DNA of 64,000 nucleotides from an uncultured Pelagibacteraceae bacterium (GCA_902576815.1 CACGWQ010000002.1:39252-103251); one strand, 5' to 3'. Shown: positions 40,149 to 50,192, numbered from the stretch's first letter. The notes: a model not told the origin generated them from the sequence alone. Numbers and translations: made by a program.

Positions 40149-41233
40149 TATCTAAGTTTCAAAGTTGCTAATCCAATCATCGCTAGAATAATAGAAATTA
40201 TCCAAAATCTAATTACAACCGTTGACTCTGGCCATCCTTTTTTTTCAAAATGATGATGTATTGGAGCCATTTTAAATATTCTTTTACCTGTTAATTTATA
40301 GGAAATAACTTGAACTATTACAGAAACAGCTTCTAAAACGAACAATCCGCCTGTTATTGCTAACACAATTTCGTGCTTAGTTATTATACCAACCGCTCCC
40401 AGTGAACCACCTAATGATAAAGATCCAGTGTCTCCCATAAAAATTTTTGCCGGTGGTGCATTAAACCATAAAAAGCCTAAACAAGCCCCGATTATTGATC
40501 CACAAAAAATCGAAGCTTCTCCTACACCCTCTATATATGCAATCTGAAGATAATCAGAAAAAATTACGTTACCAGAGACGTAACTAATAAATGCAAAACA
40601 AGCGGCAACTAACATAACAGGAACTGTTGCTAATCCGTCTAAACCATCAGTTAAATTAACTGCATTTGAAGATCCAACTAGTATGAACATATAAAAAGGT
40701 ATAAAAAACCAGCCAAGATTGATTACTAAGTTTTTGAAAAAAGGAAAATATAGATTGTTTATTTGATCAGAATTACTTGTGATATAAAGAATAAAAATAC
40801 CAATCAAAGCTAAAATAATTTGTAGAGAAAACTTTAGTTTAGAAGAAATTCCATTCGAACTTTTTAACTTTATTTTTTTATAATCATCATAAGCTCCCAA
40901 TAGTCCAAAAGAAGCTGCTATAAATATTAAAAACCAATTGTAAGGATTTGATAAGTCACCCCATAGCAATACTCCTGAAAAAACACCTAGTAATATTATT
41001 AGTCCTCCCATTGTAGGTGTTCCAATTTTTCTAATTATATGATCGCTAGGTCCATCTTCTCTGATTGGATTATGAATTTGTTTTGAAGAAAAAAAATTAA
41101 TTAATGGGTTTCCAACTAAAAAAACAACAACCATAGCTGTAAACATAGAAAGACCAGTTCTTACTGTTAAATATTTAAAAACATTTAAAAAACTAAATTG
41201 ATCTACTAGAATTGAAAAAAGTTCAAACAACAT
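40148..41233 (-). CDS. mraY: MraY, phospho-MurNAc-pentapeptide transferase
   Basis: 361 aa, ten membrane helices. Makes lipid I on undecaprenyl phosphate. GTPTMGGLIIL (about residues 71-81), the metal site DDYKK (about 116-120), NAVNLTDGLDGLA (about 191-203), FMGDTGSLSLGG (about 264-275) and the histidine loop PIHHHFEKKGWPE (about 322-334) are seen. One-base overlaps with murD and with the murEF fusion. Confidence 0.97.
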   Translation of the reverse strand: MLFELFSILVDQFSFLNVFKYLTVRTGLSMFTAMVVVFLVGNPLINFFSSKQIHNPIREDGPSDHIIRKIGTPTMGGLIILLGVFSGVLLWGDLSNPYNWFLIFIAASFGLLGAYDDYKKIKLKSSNGISSKLKFSLQIILALIGIFILYITSNSDQINNLYFPFFKNLVINLGWFFIPFYMFILVGSSNAVNLTDGLDGLATVPVMLVAACFAFISYVSGNVIFSDYLQIAYIEGVGEASIFCGSIIGACLGFLWFNAPPAKIFMGDTGSLSLGGSLGAVGIITKHEIVLAITGGLFVLEAVSVIVQVISYKLTGKRIFKMAPIHHHFEKKGWPESTVVIRFWIISIILAMIGLATLKLR

Positions 41234-44061
41234 TAAGATTTTGATCCAATTTGTTTGGTTATTTGATTTAGTCCTGTAGAATTTGAGCCCTTTATCATTA
41301 AAAAATCACCATTATTTAAATCATTTTTTATCATATTAAGAATTTCATTAGTTGATTTAAGTATTTTTCCTCTTTTTTGTGTTCTAATTTTGTTAAATGT
41401 TTCTGTGATATAATTCCCATAAACAAACAACTTTTTAAACTTTGCCTTATTGATATCTTTTGCGGCTTCAATATGAAGTTTTTTTGAAAATTTTCCTAAT
41501 TCTAACATGTCACCTAGAAGCATAAATTTTTTATTTGGATTTACTTTTAAATTATTAAATTTCTTAATTGAGAAATTAAGAGATAATGGATTTGAGTTAT
41601 AACTTTCATCTATTATATTAACTTTTTTAGAGCCGACAGTGAATTTTTTTATATTTCCTCTACCACTCGGTATTTTATAATTAGAAAAAAAGTTACTTTT
41701 TATTTTATCAATGATATTTAAACTTTTACAAACTGCTATGGAAGCCAATATATTATCCAAATAAGGTAATAAGTTATTACTAATTTTAAAATTAAAAGTT
41801 TTGGAAGCTACGTCAATATAAATGATATAAGATTTCGTAGATTTTTTTAATTTAGATAATCTAATATTAGAATTTTTATGTTTACCAAAAGAAATGATAT
41901 TTAAATTATTTTTGTTTGCTAAATTTGAAAAAAAATTAAAAAATTTATCATCTTTATTCAATACAATTGTACCATTTTTTCTTATGTTGAAAATAATCTC
42001 TGATTTGGCTTTAGCTATATCTAATAAAGATTTAAAATTTTTGGCGTGCGCATAACTAATATTTGTAATAACTCCAACGTCTGGTTTAACTATTTTTGAT
42101 AAATAGTCTATTTCTCCCTTTTTATCCATTCCAATTTCAAATATTCCATAAGTCGTATCCTTATTTAAATTTATTAATGAAATCGGTAAACCAAATTTAT
42201 TATTGAAAGAATTTTTTGAAAATGTTGTGGAATAATTTTTTTGAAGACATTGTCCTAACAATTCTTTCAGCGAAGTTTTGCCTGAAGATCCTGTAATTGC
42301 AACTTGAGATGCATTAGAAGAAATTCTTATCTTTTGTGAAAATTTAATTAATAATTCTAGAGTACTTTTAATATTAATCTTTTTTTTACTATCATTTTTG
42401 TTATTTTGAAGTATTGCTAATTTTGCTCCATTTTTTAGAGCTTCGTCTGCAAAATCATTTCCATTAAAAGATTTCCCTTTAATTCCAAGGAAAATTTTAC
42501 TTTTATTTTGTTCTTTCGAATTAGTGCTAATTTTTAAATTTTTTATTCTATCTAATTTTTTGTTATTTATAATTTCTTTAAGTATATTTAATTTCCAATC
42601 ATTTGATAAAATTCTATTTTTTAAAATTATTGATTTTTTTATATTATCTTTGTCAGAAAATTTATTTTTCTTAATATATTCTTGAGTGTTTTCATGTCCC
42701 TTCCCTGCAATAATTAAAACCTCATCAGACTTACTATTTAAAATTGCTTTTTTTATAGCTAATTTTCTTGATGGTATTTCAATCATTTTAGATGGTAAAA
42801 TTGATTTCTTAATACTTGCTCTGATATTTTCTGGATTTTCACCTCTAGGATTATCGTCTGTAAGATAAATATAATTACATAGTTTGTTAGCAATTTTGCC
42901 CATTATTGGTCTTTTTTCTTTATCTCTTTCACCGCCACATCCAAATACAATATTAATTTTTCTTAAACCAAATTGTTCTTTAATATTTTCTATACTTGTT
43001 TTAAGAGCCTCTGGAGTATGAGCATAGTCTAAAATAAAAATAGAATTATCTTTGGTTGTTCCGATTATCTCGAGCCTTCCTTTTGCAGGTTTAATATACT
43101 TAAGTTTTTTTACAATATCATCAATATTTAAGTTACTTTTAATAGCTGCTGCAACAGCCATCATCAAATTCTTAATTTGTATTTTTCCAATTAGGCTAGT
43201 TTTAAATTGGTATTCCTTATTTTGAAAAGTAAACTTTATATGTTGGTATTTATTTAAAATTTTAATTGAATTAATTTTTAAATGACTATCTGATGTACCA
43301 ATGCTTAATAAATTTAATTTTTTTCTTTTAGCTATTTTTTTAAAGATTTGTGAGTATTTTAAATCATTATCAAATATCAAATTTCCATTTTTCTTTGTCA
43401 ACTCATTAAATAAAATTAATTTTGAATTAAAATAATTTTTATAATTTTTATGATAATCTAAATGATCTCTGCTTAAATTAGTGAATATAGATGTGCTAAA
43501 TTTAATTCCATGCAATCTTTTTTGATGAAGGCCATGACTTGATGCTTCTAAAATTACATTTTCAATTTTTTTTTTCTTTAAATTTGCAAGTATTTTATTA
43601 ATTGTAATAGCATCAACAGTTGTATTATTAAGTTTTAAGCTAACACCAATTGATTTGACACCTAAAGTTCCAATTGAAGCAACTTTTTTCTTATTAAGTT
43701 TTAATATTTGGTAATAAAAATTAACTATAGACGATTTACCATTTGTACCAGTTACAGCAATTATGTTATTTGGTTTTTTATTATAATATTTATTTGCAAA
43801 ATTTGATAAGGCTAATCTAGGATTGCTTACTTTTATATATAATACACCTTTATTAATTCCAGTTTTAAACTTATTTGATACAATTATTCGAGCTCCTCTT
43901 ATTATGGCATCATTTATGAAATTATTTCCATTAAATTTACTACCCTGTATTGCAAAAAAAATATAATTTTTTTTTATTTTTTTTGAATTAAATTCAAATC
44001 CATTAAAACTTTTACTGTTAAAATCTTTATTAAGATTTTTAAAAAAGCTTTTTAATATCAT
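41233..44061 (-). CDS. murE/murF: MurE-MurF fusion: DAP ligase + D-Ala-D-Ala ligase
   Basis: 942 aa, two Mur ligases in one chain, doing two successive steps (adds meso-diaminopimelate, then D-Ala-D-Ala). Residues 1 to about 487 are MurE: P-loop GTNGKSS (105-111), SSHGLHQKR (174-182) and the DAP-selecting DNPR (403-406). About 488-942 is MurF: GIKGKSFNGNDFADEAL near 526, P-loop GSSGKTS (591-597), DESYNSNPLS, LGDMLELG and ending near KGSNSTGLNQI. No stop or frameshift between the halves. Each half has its own complete three-domain layout. Shares one base with mraY; 11 bp after ftsI. Confidence 0.95.
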   Translation of the reverse strand: MILKSFFKNLNKDFNSKSFNGFEFNSKKIKKNYIFFAIQGSKFNGNNFINDAIIRGARIIVSNKFKTGINKGVLYIKVSNPRLALSNFANKYYNKKPNNIIAVTGTNGKSSIVNFYYQILKLNKKKVASIGTLGVKSIGVSLKLNNTTVDAITINKILANLKKKKIENVILEASSHGLHQKRLHGIKFSTSIFTNLSRDHLDYHKNYKNYFNSKLILFNELTKKNGNLIFDNDLKYSQIFKKIAKRKKLNLLSIGTSDSHLKINSIKILNKYQHIKFTFQNKEYQFKTSLIGKIQIKNLMMAVAAAIKSNLNIDDIVKKLKYIKPAKGRLEIIGTTKDNSIFILDYAHTPEALKTSIENIKEQFGLRKINIVFGCGGERDKEKRPIMGKIANKLCNYIYLTDDNPRGENPENIRASIKKSILPSKMIEIPSRKLAIKKAILNSKSDEVLIIAGKGHENTQEYIKKNKFSDKDNIKKSIILKNRILSNDWKLNILKEIINNKKLDRIKNLKISTNSKEQNKSKIFLGIKGKSFNGNDFADEALKNGAKLAILQNNKNDSKKKINIKSTLELLIKFSQKIRISSNASQVAITGSSGKTSLKELLGQCLQKNYSTTFSKNSFNNKFGLPISLINLNKDTTYGIFEIGMDKKGEIDYLSKIVKPDVGVITNISYAHAKNFKSLLDIAKAKSEIIFNIRKNGTIVLNKDDKFFNFFSNLANKNNLNIISFGKHKNSNIRLSKLKKSTKSYIIYIDVASKTFNFKISNNLLPYLDNILASIAVCKSLNIIDKIKSNFFSNYKIPSGRGNIKKFTVGSKKVNIIDESYNSNPLSLNFSIKKFNNLKVNPNKKFMLLGDMLELGKFSKKLHIEAAKDINKAKFKKLFVYGNYITETFNKIRTQKRGKILKSTNEILNMIKNDLNNGDFLMIKGSNSTGLNQITKQIGSKS

Positions 44062-44072
44062 TATGAAATTTC

Positions 44073-45704
44073 TTAATATTTTATGGCTAAAATAGGCCCG
44101 ATTTTTTCAATTATATTTTTGGCAACTTCAACAGAAGTCCAGCCAGCAGTATTAAAAGGTGTACCTACTATCTTCCTTTTTTTACCATCATAATATTCAT
44201 AAATATAAGTCTCACTCAATTTTGGTTCATCTAACAAAACAATTAGAACATATTTTGGAGAAGATATTGGGAAAATTGAAGCAAAAGTATTTATTTTTTT
44301 TTTAGAATATTTACCCTTTATAGATTTTTGAGCTGTTCCTGTTTTTCCAGCAATTTCATAACCGGCAATATTTGCTAAATTAGCTGTGCCCTGTTCGGAT
44401 GTTACAATTTTTCTCAATATTTGATTAATTTTATTCGAATTTTCTTGTGTTATTATTTGTTCACCTCTTTTTAATTTTTTTTCTTTTTTAATTAAAGTTG
44501 GCTTTATTTTATATCCACCATTTGCAATTATTGCGTAGGCTTTTGCAAGTTGAAGTGGTGTGGTTGTTATACCATGACCATATGCTGATGTAGCTAATTT
44601 ACATTTTCCCCATTTAAACGGAATTGGATTTCCAACTTCATCTATATCAAATTGTATTTTATTTAATAAATCTAAATTTTCTAGAAAATCTTTAAAATTT
44701 TCTAAACCGACTTTCTGAGCAATTTTGATTGAACCAATATTTCCAGATCTAATTAATATTTCTTCTGCAGTAAGACTAGATGGAATATCCATATCATATT
44801 CAGAGATTGACCTTCCCGCACATTTTATTTTTTTTGGTAAATTTTTAAAAACGGTATCTTCTTGGATAACATTTTTTTGAAGTCCAGCAGCCAATGTAAA
44901 TGTTTTAAAAACTGATCCAAGTTCATAAACACCTTTTGTGGATCTGTTTATAAATTTTTTATCAGAAATATCTTCTCTTTTATTTAAATCAAAATCTGGT
45001 ATAGAAACCATAGATATAATCTCACCGCTGTTAATGTTCATTAAAATAGCTGTACTTCCATAACTATTAAAAATTTCTTGAAATTTTATCAATTCTTCTC
45101 TTATCAAATATTGTATTTCAGTATCTAAAGAAAGCTTTAATGGCTTGTTTGAGGTTGTTAATTCATAATCAAAAGATTTTTCTATACCAGACACACCATT
45201 GTTATCTGTATCAATCTGTCCCAATATATGACTAAAAAGATTACCGTTAGGATAAACACGAGCAATGTTTTCCTCCTCTTTGAAAGATTTTTCTCCCAGT
45301 AATCTTATTTTTTCAAGTTTTGCAGGAGATATTTTTTTTTTGACATAAAAAAACTTATTTCCACTGATTTCTTTTTCAAAATTCTTGTCAGGAAATATTA
45401 ATTTTAAAGAAATTAATAACTTTTCTTTGTTAATTATTTGATTTGGATTTATACCCAAATTGGTCACACGCACAGTTTTAGCAATAATGTTTCCGTTTCT
45501 ATCCATGATAGATGCTCTATATTTCTCTTTTTCTTTTACAGTTTGAGTTTGGTTTGTTTTCTTAAATCCTAAATAGATAGTTTTAGCAGTAAAAATTATT
45601 GTGATTATAAAAAATATGAAGAAAATAAATGATATACGTTCAAAAGATATTTTTAAACTTGATCTATTTGCCTCAAATTTAAAATTTTCGTCAATATTAT
45701 TCAT
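44073..45704 (-). CDS. ftsI: FtsI, penicillin-binding protein 3 (septal transpeptidase)
   Basis: 543 aa class B PBP. Short cytoplasmic start, one membrane helix (about residues 25-45), pedestal domain (IMDRNGNIIAKT near 66), and a transpeptidase domain with SxxK at S264-V-F-K267, SGN (about 317) and KTGTAQ (about 453). Partner of FtsW. Overlaps ftsL by 8 bp. Confidence 0.95.
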   Translation of the reverse strand: MNNIDENFKFEANRSSLKISFERISFIFFIFFIITIIFTAKTIYLGFKKTNQTQTVKEKEKYRASIMDRNGNIIAKTVRVTNLGINPNQIINKEKLLISLKLIFPDKNFEKEISGNKFFYVKKKISPAKLEKIRLLGEKSFKEEENIARVYPNGNLFSHILGQIDTDNNGVSGIEKSFDYELTTSNKPLKLSLDTEIQYLIREELIKFQEIFNSYGSTAILMNINSGEIISMVSIPDFDLNKREDISDKKFINRSTKGVYELGSVFKTFTLAAGLQKNVIQEDTVFKNLPKKIKCAGRSISEYDMDIPSSLTAEEILIRSGNIGSIKIAQKVGLENFKDFLENLDLLNKIQFDIDEVGNPIPFKWGKCKLATSAYGHGITTTPLQLAKAYAIIANGGYKIKPTLIKKEKKLKRGEQIITQENSNKINQILRKIVTSEQGTANLANIAGYEIAGKTGTAQKSIKGKYSKKKINTFASIFPISSPKYVLIVLLDEPKLSETYIYEYYDGKKRKIVGTPFNTAGWTSVEVAKNIIEKIGPILAIKY

Positions 45705-45969
45705 TATTAAATTTAAAAATTTTTAAATCTGTAATTTTTTGTTTTTTTAATTCTTCATCAAAATATATTTTATAATATTCCATTAACTTTTTTGGTGATG
45801 TAAGATAGTTGTAATCAAATAAAACTAACTCATAAATATCATTAAGAGCTCTGATGTCTTCTTGAATTTCAAAAATTTGTTTATCAAGTTTTTTTGTCGA
45901 ATTTTTTGTAAAAGCAGTTGAAATTATAAGAATAATAATTGGTATAAATAAAAGAATTTTTTTATGCAT
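45697..45969 (-). CDS. ftsL: FtsL-like divisome protein
   Basis: 90 aa from ATG 45969 (MHKKILLF). A TTG one codon earlier is less likely. One membrane helix (about residues 3-20), followed by a coiled coil (KKLDKQIFEIQEDIRALNDI) and the segment YNYLTSPKKLMEYY, close to the FtsL pattern that includes a terminal L-x-x-P. Identified mainly by size, topology and position between rsmH and ftsI; sequence conservation of FtsL is always weak. Start lies within the last codons of rsmH if that gene's frameshift is corrected. Confidence 0.75.
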   Translation of the reverse strand: MHKKILLFIPIIILIISTAFTKNSTKKLDKQIFEIQEDIRALNDIYELVLFDYNYLTSPKKLMEYYKIYFDEELKKQKITDLKIFKFNNE

Positions 45970-46955
45970 CAAAGTTCAAATTTTCTATATCTTTTAAGTA
46001 ATTAAAATTACTGATAAATTTTTTAAAGTTACATCCATTCTCTAATTTGTATGCAAATCTAAGTTTTGCTGACCTTGAGGGAGGATTAATATTAATCTCA
46101 CTGGATGACGGGGTTATTGGTTTTTTTTGAGTTAAATTAAAATATCTTTTAGTTGAAATATTTTTTTGGTAAATACCTAGATGAATTTTTTACTTCTGAA
46201 TATTCTTTAAAAAAAAACTTTACTATTTTATCCTCAATAGAATGAAAAGTAACAACTGCTATTACTCCACCAACTGGCAAAATATTGTAGGCTTTTATTA
46301 AACCATATATCAGCTCGGTTATCTCTTTATTTACAAAAATTCTAAGAGCTTGAAAAACTTTTGTGGATTTGTTTTTTCCACTTTTCTTTTTTTTTACACC
46401 TTCAATGATTTCTACTAAGTTTTCAGTTTTAATTTTTTTATTTTTTCTTAATTGTACTATTTTTTTTGATATTGGTTTTGCATATTTTTCATCGCCAAAA
46501 TACTTGAAAATTTTAAAAAGACTTTGTTGGCTCATTTTTGAAATTATATCATCACAAGAAAAATCATTTAATCCCATTCTCATATCTAGTTTGCCTTTGC
46601 TATTAAAAGATATACCTCTATTTAGATCAGTAATCTGATTTAATGAACATCCCAGATCAAAAATAATTGCTTTAATATTATCTTCCTTTATTTGATCAAT
46701 ATCTGAAAATTTTTTGTTATAAAATTTAAATCTTTTTTTATACTTTGTAAGGAACTGATTAACTATATTATTGACAGAATTATCTCTATCTAGTGCTATT
46801 ATATTATTTAAGTTATTCTCTAATATTTTTCTTGAATAACCACCTGCACCAAATGTGCAATCGATAAATGTGCCACCATAAAGAGGGGAAATAATACTAA
46901 CTAATTCGTTTAGTAATACTGGAAAATGTTTTTCCAGATTTATGGTGGCATTCAT
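45962..46955 (-). pseudogene. rsmH: 16S rRNA m4C1402 methyltransferase RsmH, frameshifted near its 3' end
   Basis: The open frame from ATG 46955 gives 268 aa and stops at 46149, too early. It shows FIDCTFGAGGYSRKIL (SAM loop), DLGCSLNQI, GKLDMRMG and VVTFHSIEDKIVKFFF. After the T7 tract at 46161-46167 (A7 on the gene strand) another frame continues with KRYFNLTQKKPITPS and PPSRSAKLRFAYK, the RsmH C-terminal signature (normally R-S-A-K-L-R), and ends at TAA 45962-45964, overlapping the ftsL ATG. Removing one A gives 330 aa, normal size. So the real gene spans 45962-46955 and this copy has a +1 homopolymer frameshift, either a mutation or a sequence error. Known role: fine-tunes the ribosomal P site. 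Confidence 0.88.
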
Positions 46956-46973
46956 TTATTTTTTTGAAGACCA

Positions 46974-48419
46974 TTAATTCTTTTGTCTTCTCAAAAATGC
47001 TGGAATTTCTAAATCTTCTTCTTCCTCAGAGTTTATCTCTTGTGGTGAAGTCGATAACTCTTCATTAGCATCTGAATTAAATAGCTCCGGGGTATCATCA
47101 TCACTTAACTCAAAATTTTCCAAACCATTATTTTCAGATACTTGCTCATCTTTATTTCTTTCAAATTGAGAATTTACTGAGCTAGCTACAGATGCTTCGT
47201 TTTGCTCTAAATTCTCACCATTTATAGTGCTTGATGATTCATTTGCATAATTAGTATCTATGCTTTTAGAACTCAATTCTTCATTTTTTTCTTCTTCCTC
47301 TATTTTAAGAGCGTTAGCTCCATTAGTAATTATTGAGTTGTTATTTGTAAATTGGAAAGATTGAGTTGATGTAGAATTTGAAAACTCAGAATAACCTGGA
47401 TTTCTATTTTGTATTCTATGTACCATATTTATTACCGATTTAGGCTCAGGTTGTTGTCCATCTAAAGCAGTCGCAACAATTGAAACTCTCATTAATCCAT
47501 CCAAACTATCATCGGTTATAGCTCCTATAATTAACTCTGCCTCTGGATCGACTTCGGCTCTTACTTTATTCACAGCTTCATCTACTTCAAATAATTTTAG
47601 GTCTTTTCCACCAGTAATATTAACCAAAAGTCCTTTTGCCCCTTTTAAAGAATAATCATCAATCAATGGATTATTTATTGCAGATTCAGCAGCTTTGACT
47701 GCTCTGCCCTCTCCTTCAGCTTGACCTGTACCCATCATAGCTTTACCCATTGAACTCATAACAGTCTCAACATCAGCAAAATCTAAGTTAATAAGACCCG
47801 GTCTAACCATTAAATCAGTTATACTTTGAACACCATGAAGCAAAACATCATTTGATAAAGCAAAAGATTCTTCAAATGTTGTTTGTTCACTTGCAATCTT
47901 GAATAAATTTTGATTTGGAACAACTATAATAGTATCAACATGTTTTCGAAGTTCTTCTAAGCCTTGTTGAGCTTTTCTCATTCTTGACGGGCCCTCATAT
48001 AAGAAAGGTAGAGTTATAACCCCGACTGTTAAGATATTAAGTTCTTTTGCGGCTCTAGCAATTACATGAGCAGATCCAGTTCCAGTCCCACCACCCATTC
48101 CGGCTGTGATGAAAACCATATTTGCACCCTGCAATATATTTACAATTTCATTTAAAGACTCATCTGCAGCAGCTTGACCTATATCTAGTTTTGCACCTGC
48201 TCCTAGCCCTTTAGTTAAATTTAATCCCATTTGTATTTTTGTTTGTGCCTTACTTAATCTTAAATCTTGAGCATCTGTATTAACCGCAATAAACTCTACA
48301 CCCTGAAGACCAGCATCAATCATTCCATTTATTGCATTTCCTCCAGCTCCACCTACTCCTAAAACTAGAATTCTTGGTTTAAGTTCTTTTATATCTGGTG
48401 TTTTAAAGTTTATTGTCAT
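46974..48419 (-). CDS. ftsZ: FtsZ, tubulin-like cell division GTPase
   Basis: 481 aa. Forms the Z ring. GTP loop [10 protein letters not shown] (21-30), tubulin signature GGGTGTGSA (109-117), T7 loop [11 protein letters not shown] (about 208-218). The core ends near residue 320, followed by a long acidic, N/S/E-rich linker of about 150 residues and a conserved C-terminal peptide [13 protein letters not shown] that binds FtsA. Position is odd: it lies between mraZ and rsmH instead of after ftsA. 11 bp after mraZ, 18 bp before rsmH. Confidence 0.98.
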   Translation of the reverse strand: MTINFKTPDIKELKPRILVLGVGGAGGNAINGMIDAGLQGVEFIAVNTDAQDLRLSKAQTKIQMGLNLTKGLGAGAKLDIGQAAADESLNEIVNILQGANMVFITAGMGGGTGTGSAHVIARAAKELNILTVGVITLPFLYEGPSRMRKAQQGLEELRKHVDTIIVVPNQNLFKIASEQTTFEESFALSNDVLLHGVQSITDLMVRPGLINLDFADVETVMSSMGKAMMGTGQAEGEGRAVKAAESAINNPLIDDYSLKGAKGLLVNITGGKDLKLFEVDEAVNKVRAEVDPEAELIIGAITDDSLDGLMRVSIVATALDGQQPEPKSVINMVHRIQNRNPGYSEFSNSTSTQSFQFTNNNSIITNGANALKIEEEEKNEELSSKSIDTNYANESSSTINGENLEQNEASVASSVNSQFERNKDEQVSENNGLENFELSDDDTPELFNSDANEELSTSPQEINSEEEEDLEIPAFLRRQKN

Positions 48420-48430
48420 TTTCTCCCCTT

Positions 48431-48886
48431 TTAGTTATTAAATTGTTTTTCCCATTTAAGACTTGCTCTATTAATATTAGATTTTTTTCTAGCGTTTGCC
48501 CTAAATTTTTCAAAAAGTGTTGGTTCCCAGATTTGAAATGTTTTACCTTGACCAACAAATAACATGCTATTCTTAATTTTTGCATGTTTTAATAGTTTTG
48601 GAGTTATTTGTACTCTTCCCTCACTGTCAAATTGTAAGTTTGTACTTTCAGATAATATAGAAGTTGCAAAATAATCTTTTTTTTCTTCAAAAGGGTTGAG
48701 AGAGTCAATTGCGTTTGAAATTTTTTCTATTCGATCTTGTGGCCATGCCTCAATACACTGATTATTAAAAGATGGATAACAAATTATACCATTATAGCCA
48801 ATATTTGATAAATAAGATCTATATGATGCAGGCACTGAAACCCTTCCTTTTTTGTCCAATTTGTTTTCGTAAGTTGATAAAAACAT
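48431..48886 (-). CDS. mraZ: MraZ, transcriptional regulator of the dcw cluster
   Basis: 151 aa, two AbrB-like SpoVT folds. [22 protein letters not shown] at the N-terminus and the second repeat [19 protein letters not shown] (about 82-100) contain the duplicated D-x-x-G-R-V-x-x-P motif. DNA-binding repressor of its own operon; matching TGGG repeats lie upstream. First gene of the division run. Confidence 0.95.
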   Translation of the reverse strand: MFLSTYENKLDKKGRVSVPASYRSYLSNIGYNGIICYPSFNNQCIEAWPQDRIEKISNAIDSLNPFEEKKDYFATSILSESTNLQFDSEGRVQITPKLLKHAKIKNSMLFVGQGKTFQIWEPTLFEKFRANARKKSNINRASLKWEKQFNN

Positions 48887-48906
48887 AAACCATATAATCC
48901 TAAATT

Positions 48907-48949
48907 TGGGTTTTTATGGGATATTATGGGTTTTATTTGTTAGCGTCAA
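48907..48949 (-). promoter_or_regulatory. mraZ promoter with three MraZ boxes
   Basis: Three TGGG repeats spaced exactly 10 bp apart at 48907-48910, 48917-48920 and 48927-48930 (plus strand). This is the TGGGN-N5 direct-repeat operator known for MraZ. On the gene strand a -35 TTGACG (48944-48949), a 17-bp spacer and -10 TAATAT (48921-48926) overlap the repeats, so MraZ binding should block transcription. Confidence 0.7.
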
Positions 48950-49013
48950 TAGCTAATATTATTGAACTCTAATGTAAAAATTTAATAATTATTTGGATTT
49001 ATTTTAATGAAAT

Positions 49014-49367
49014 GCCAGATAAACTATAAGCCGGGTTCTGTCATTTAAACTTATCATTTATCTAGGCTTTAAATCACTTTAAAGCTCAAGCAACTAACCC
49101 TGATGACAAGCCAAAGACCGCTTTTAGTTATTTCTAACAATGTCATCTCTACTCAGTCTTGCTCCCAGTGGGGTTTTCCTTGCGCTAGCTGTTACCAACT
49201 TAGCCGGTGTGCTCTTACCACACCTTTTCACCCTTGCCTTGATAAGGCGGTATATTTTCTGTGGCACTATCCCTAGGGTTGCCCCTGCCAGCAATTAACT
49301 GGCACTGTGTCTTTGTAGAGCCCGGACTTTCCTCTTTAATTAAAAAGTGATAAGTCATTTATCTGGC
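49014..49367 (-). ncRNA. rnpB: RNase P RNA (class A)
   Basis: Catalytic RNA for tRNA 5' maturation. On the minus strand the 5' GCCAGAT (complement of 49361-49367) pairs with the 3' ATCTGGC (complement of 49014-49020) as helix P1. The conserved core reads GAGGAAAGTCCGGGCT near the 5' end, and ACAGAACCCGGCTTATAG near the 3' end, both hallmark RNase P elements, with AGGGTGAAAAGG-type text between. A -10-like TACTAT at 49377-49382 lies about 9 bp upstream of the 5' end. Ends are set from P1 and may be off by a few bases. Confidence 0.96.
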
Positions 49368-49407
49368 AAAAACAAAATAGTATTTTTTTATTAAATATCA
49401 ATTAATT

Positions 49408-50151
49408 TTATTTCATATTTTTAAGGGATTTTGATATTTCCAAACATTCTTTATCGATAATACCATTTATTAATTCTGGTCTAAATCGTCTCTGAAAGCT
49501 TTTGGTAATTTTTCTTAAATTTAAAATATTACTTTTATTGAGCGAATAGCCTATTGAACTTAAATTAGAATAAAATTCAAAATTTCTATGAATTTTTTGT
49601 TTTCTTAATTGAAAAATATTTTTCCTTTTTAAATTATGCCATATGCATATATTTTTTTTTGCTAAATATTCCCAAGGAAATTTTTCTCCAGGATCTTTTT
49701 TTCTTAATGGGGCAATATCTGAATGACCTAATACATTTTTTTTGCTAATTTTGTATTTTTTTATTAACCAGCGGGATAAATTAATTACTGACTTAATTTG
49801 TGAATTGTTAAATTTCTTGTATCCAAACTTATGTCCTGGATTAGATATTTCTATACCTATTGATTTAAGGTTTAAAGATTTATCGTTTTTCCAAAAGGAA
49901 ACTCCAGCATGCCACGCAACGTAATTGTCAGGAACCATCTGAATTATTTTTCCTCTCAGAGTAATATAGTAGTGGCAGCTCACTTTAGATCTTGTATTTG
50001 TAAGCCTTTCAATTGCTAGTCTATCATTTTTCATTCCCGTGTAATGATATACTAAATATTTAATTTTTTTTTTTGATCTTTTGTGTTTACTAAAGTTAAA
50101 TGAATAGTAAGAGGCCATTTTTTTGACAATTTTTGGGGTAATTTTTAACAT
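49408..50151 (-). CDS. N-acetylmuramoyl-L-alanine amidase (AmpD/AmiD-like)
   Basis: About 247 aa from ATG 50151. Zinc amidase_2 domain that cleaves the sugar-peptide bond in murein fragments. Zinc ligands are HY in YLVYHYTGM (first His), WHAGVSFW and LGHSDIAPLRKKDPGEKFPW (second His and D). IGIEISNPGH fits the family's catalytic E. The frame opens further upstream with a TTG at 50190, but that reaches the divergent mlaA start; ATG 50151 or 50118 (MASYYSF) is more likely. No clear signal peptide, so probably cytoplasmic recycling, as for AmpD. C-terminal part (about 190-247) resembles a peptidoglycan-binding helical tail. Confidence 0.82.
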   Translation of the reverse strand: MLKITPKIVKKMASYYSFNFSKHKRSKKKIKYLVYHYTGMKNDRLAIERLTNTRSKVSCHYYITLRGKIIQMVPDNYVAWHAGVSFWKNDKSLNLKSIGIEISNPGHKFGYKKFNNSQIKSVINLSRWLIKKYKISKKNVLGHSDIAPLRKKDPGEKFPWEYLAKKNICIWHNLKRKNIFQLRKQKIHRNFEFYSNLSSIGYSLNKSNILNLRKITKSFQRRFRPELINGIIDKECLEISKSLKNMK

Positions 50152-50173
50152 TTTAATGTTTATATTAAATTCT

Positions 50174-50181
50174 GATATAAT
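50174..50181 (+). promoter_or_regulatory. Extended -10 promoter of mlaA
   Basis: A perfect TATAAT (50176-50181) is preceded by TG two bases before it (TG-A-TATAAT). No good -35 is seen. Transcription would start about 50188, only about 5 bases before the mlaA ATG at 50193, so the message may be leaderless or nearly so. Confidence 0.45.
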
Positions 50182-50192
50182 ATATATCAATC

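Noticed and set aside
46149..46170. Programmed frameshift in rsmH
   Set aside because: RsmH has no known recoding site here, the tract is only A7 and no stimulatory structure is seen; simple indel is the better explanation.
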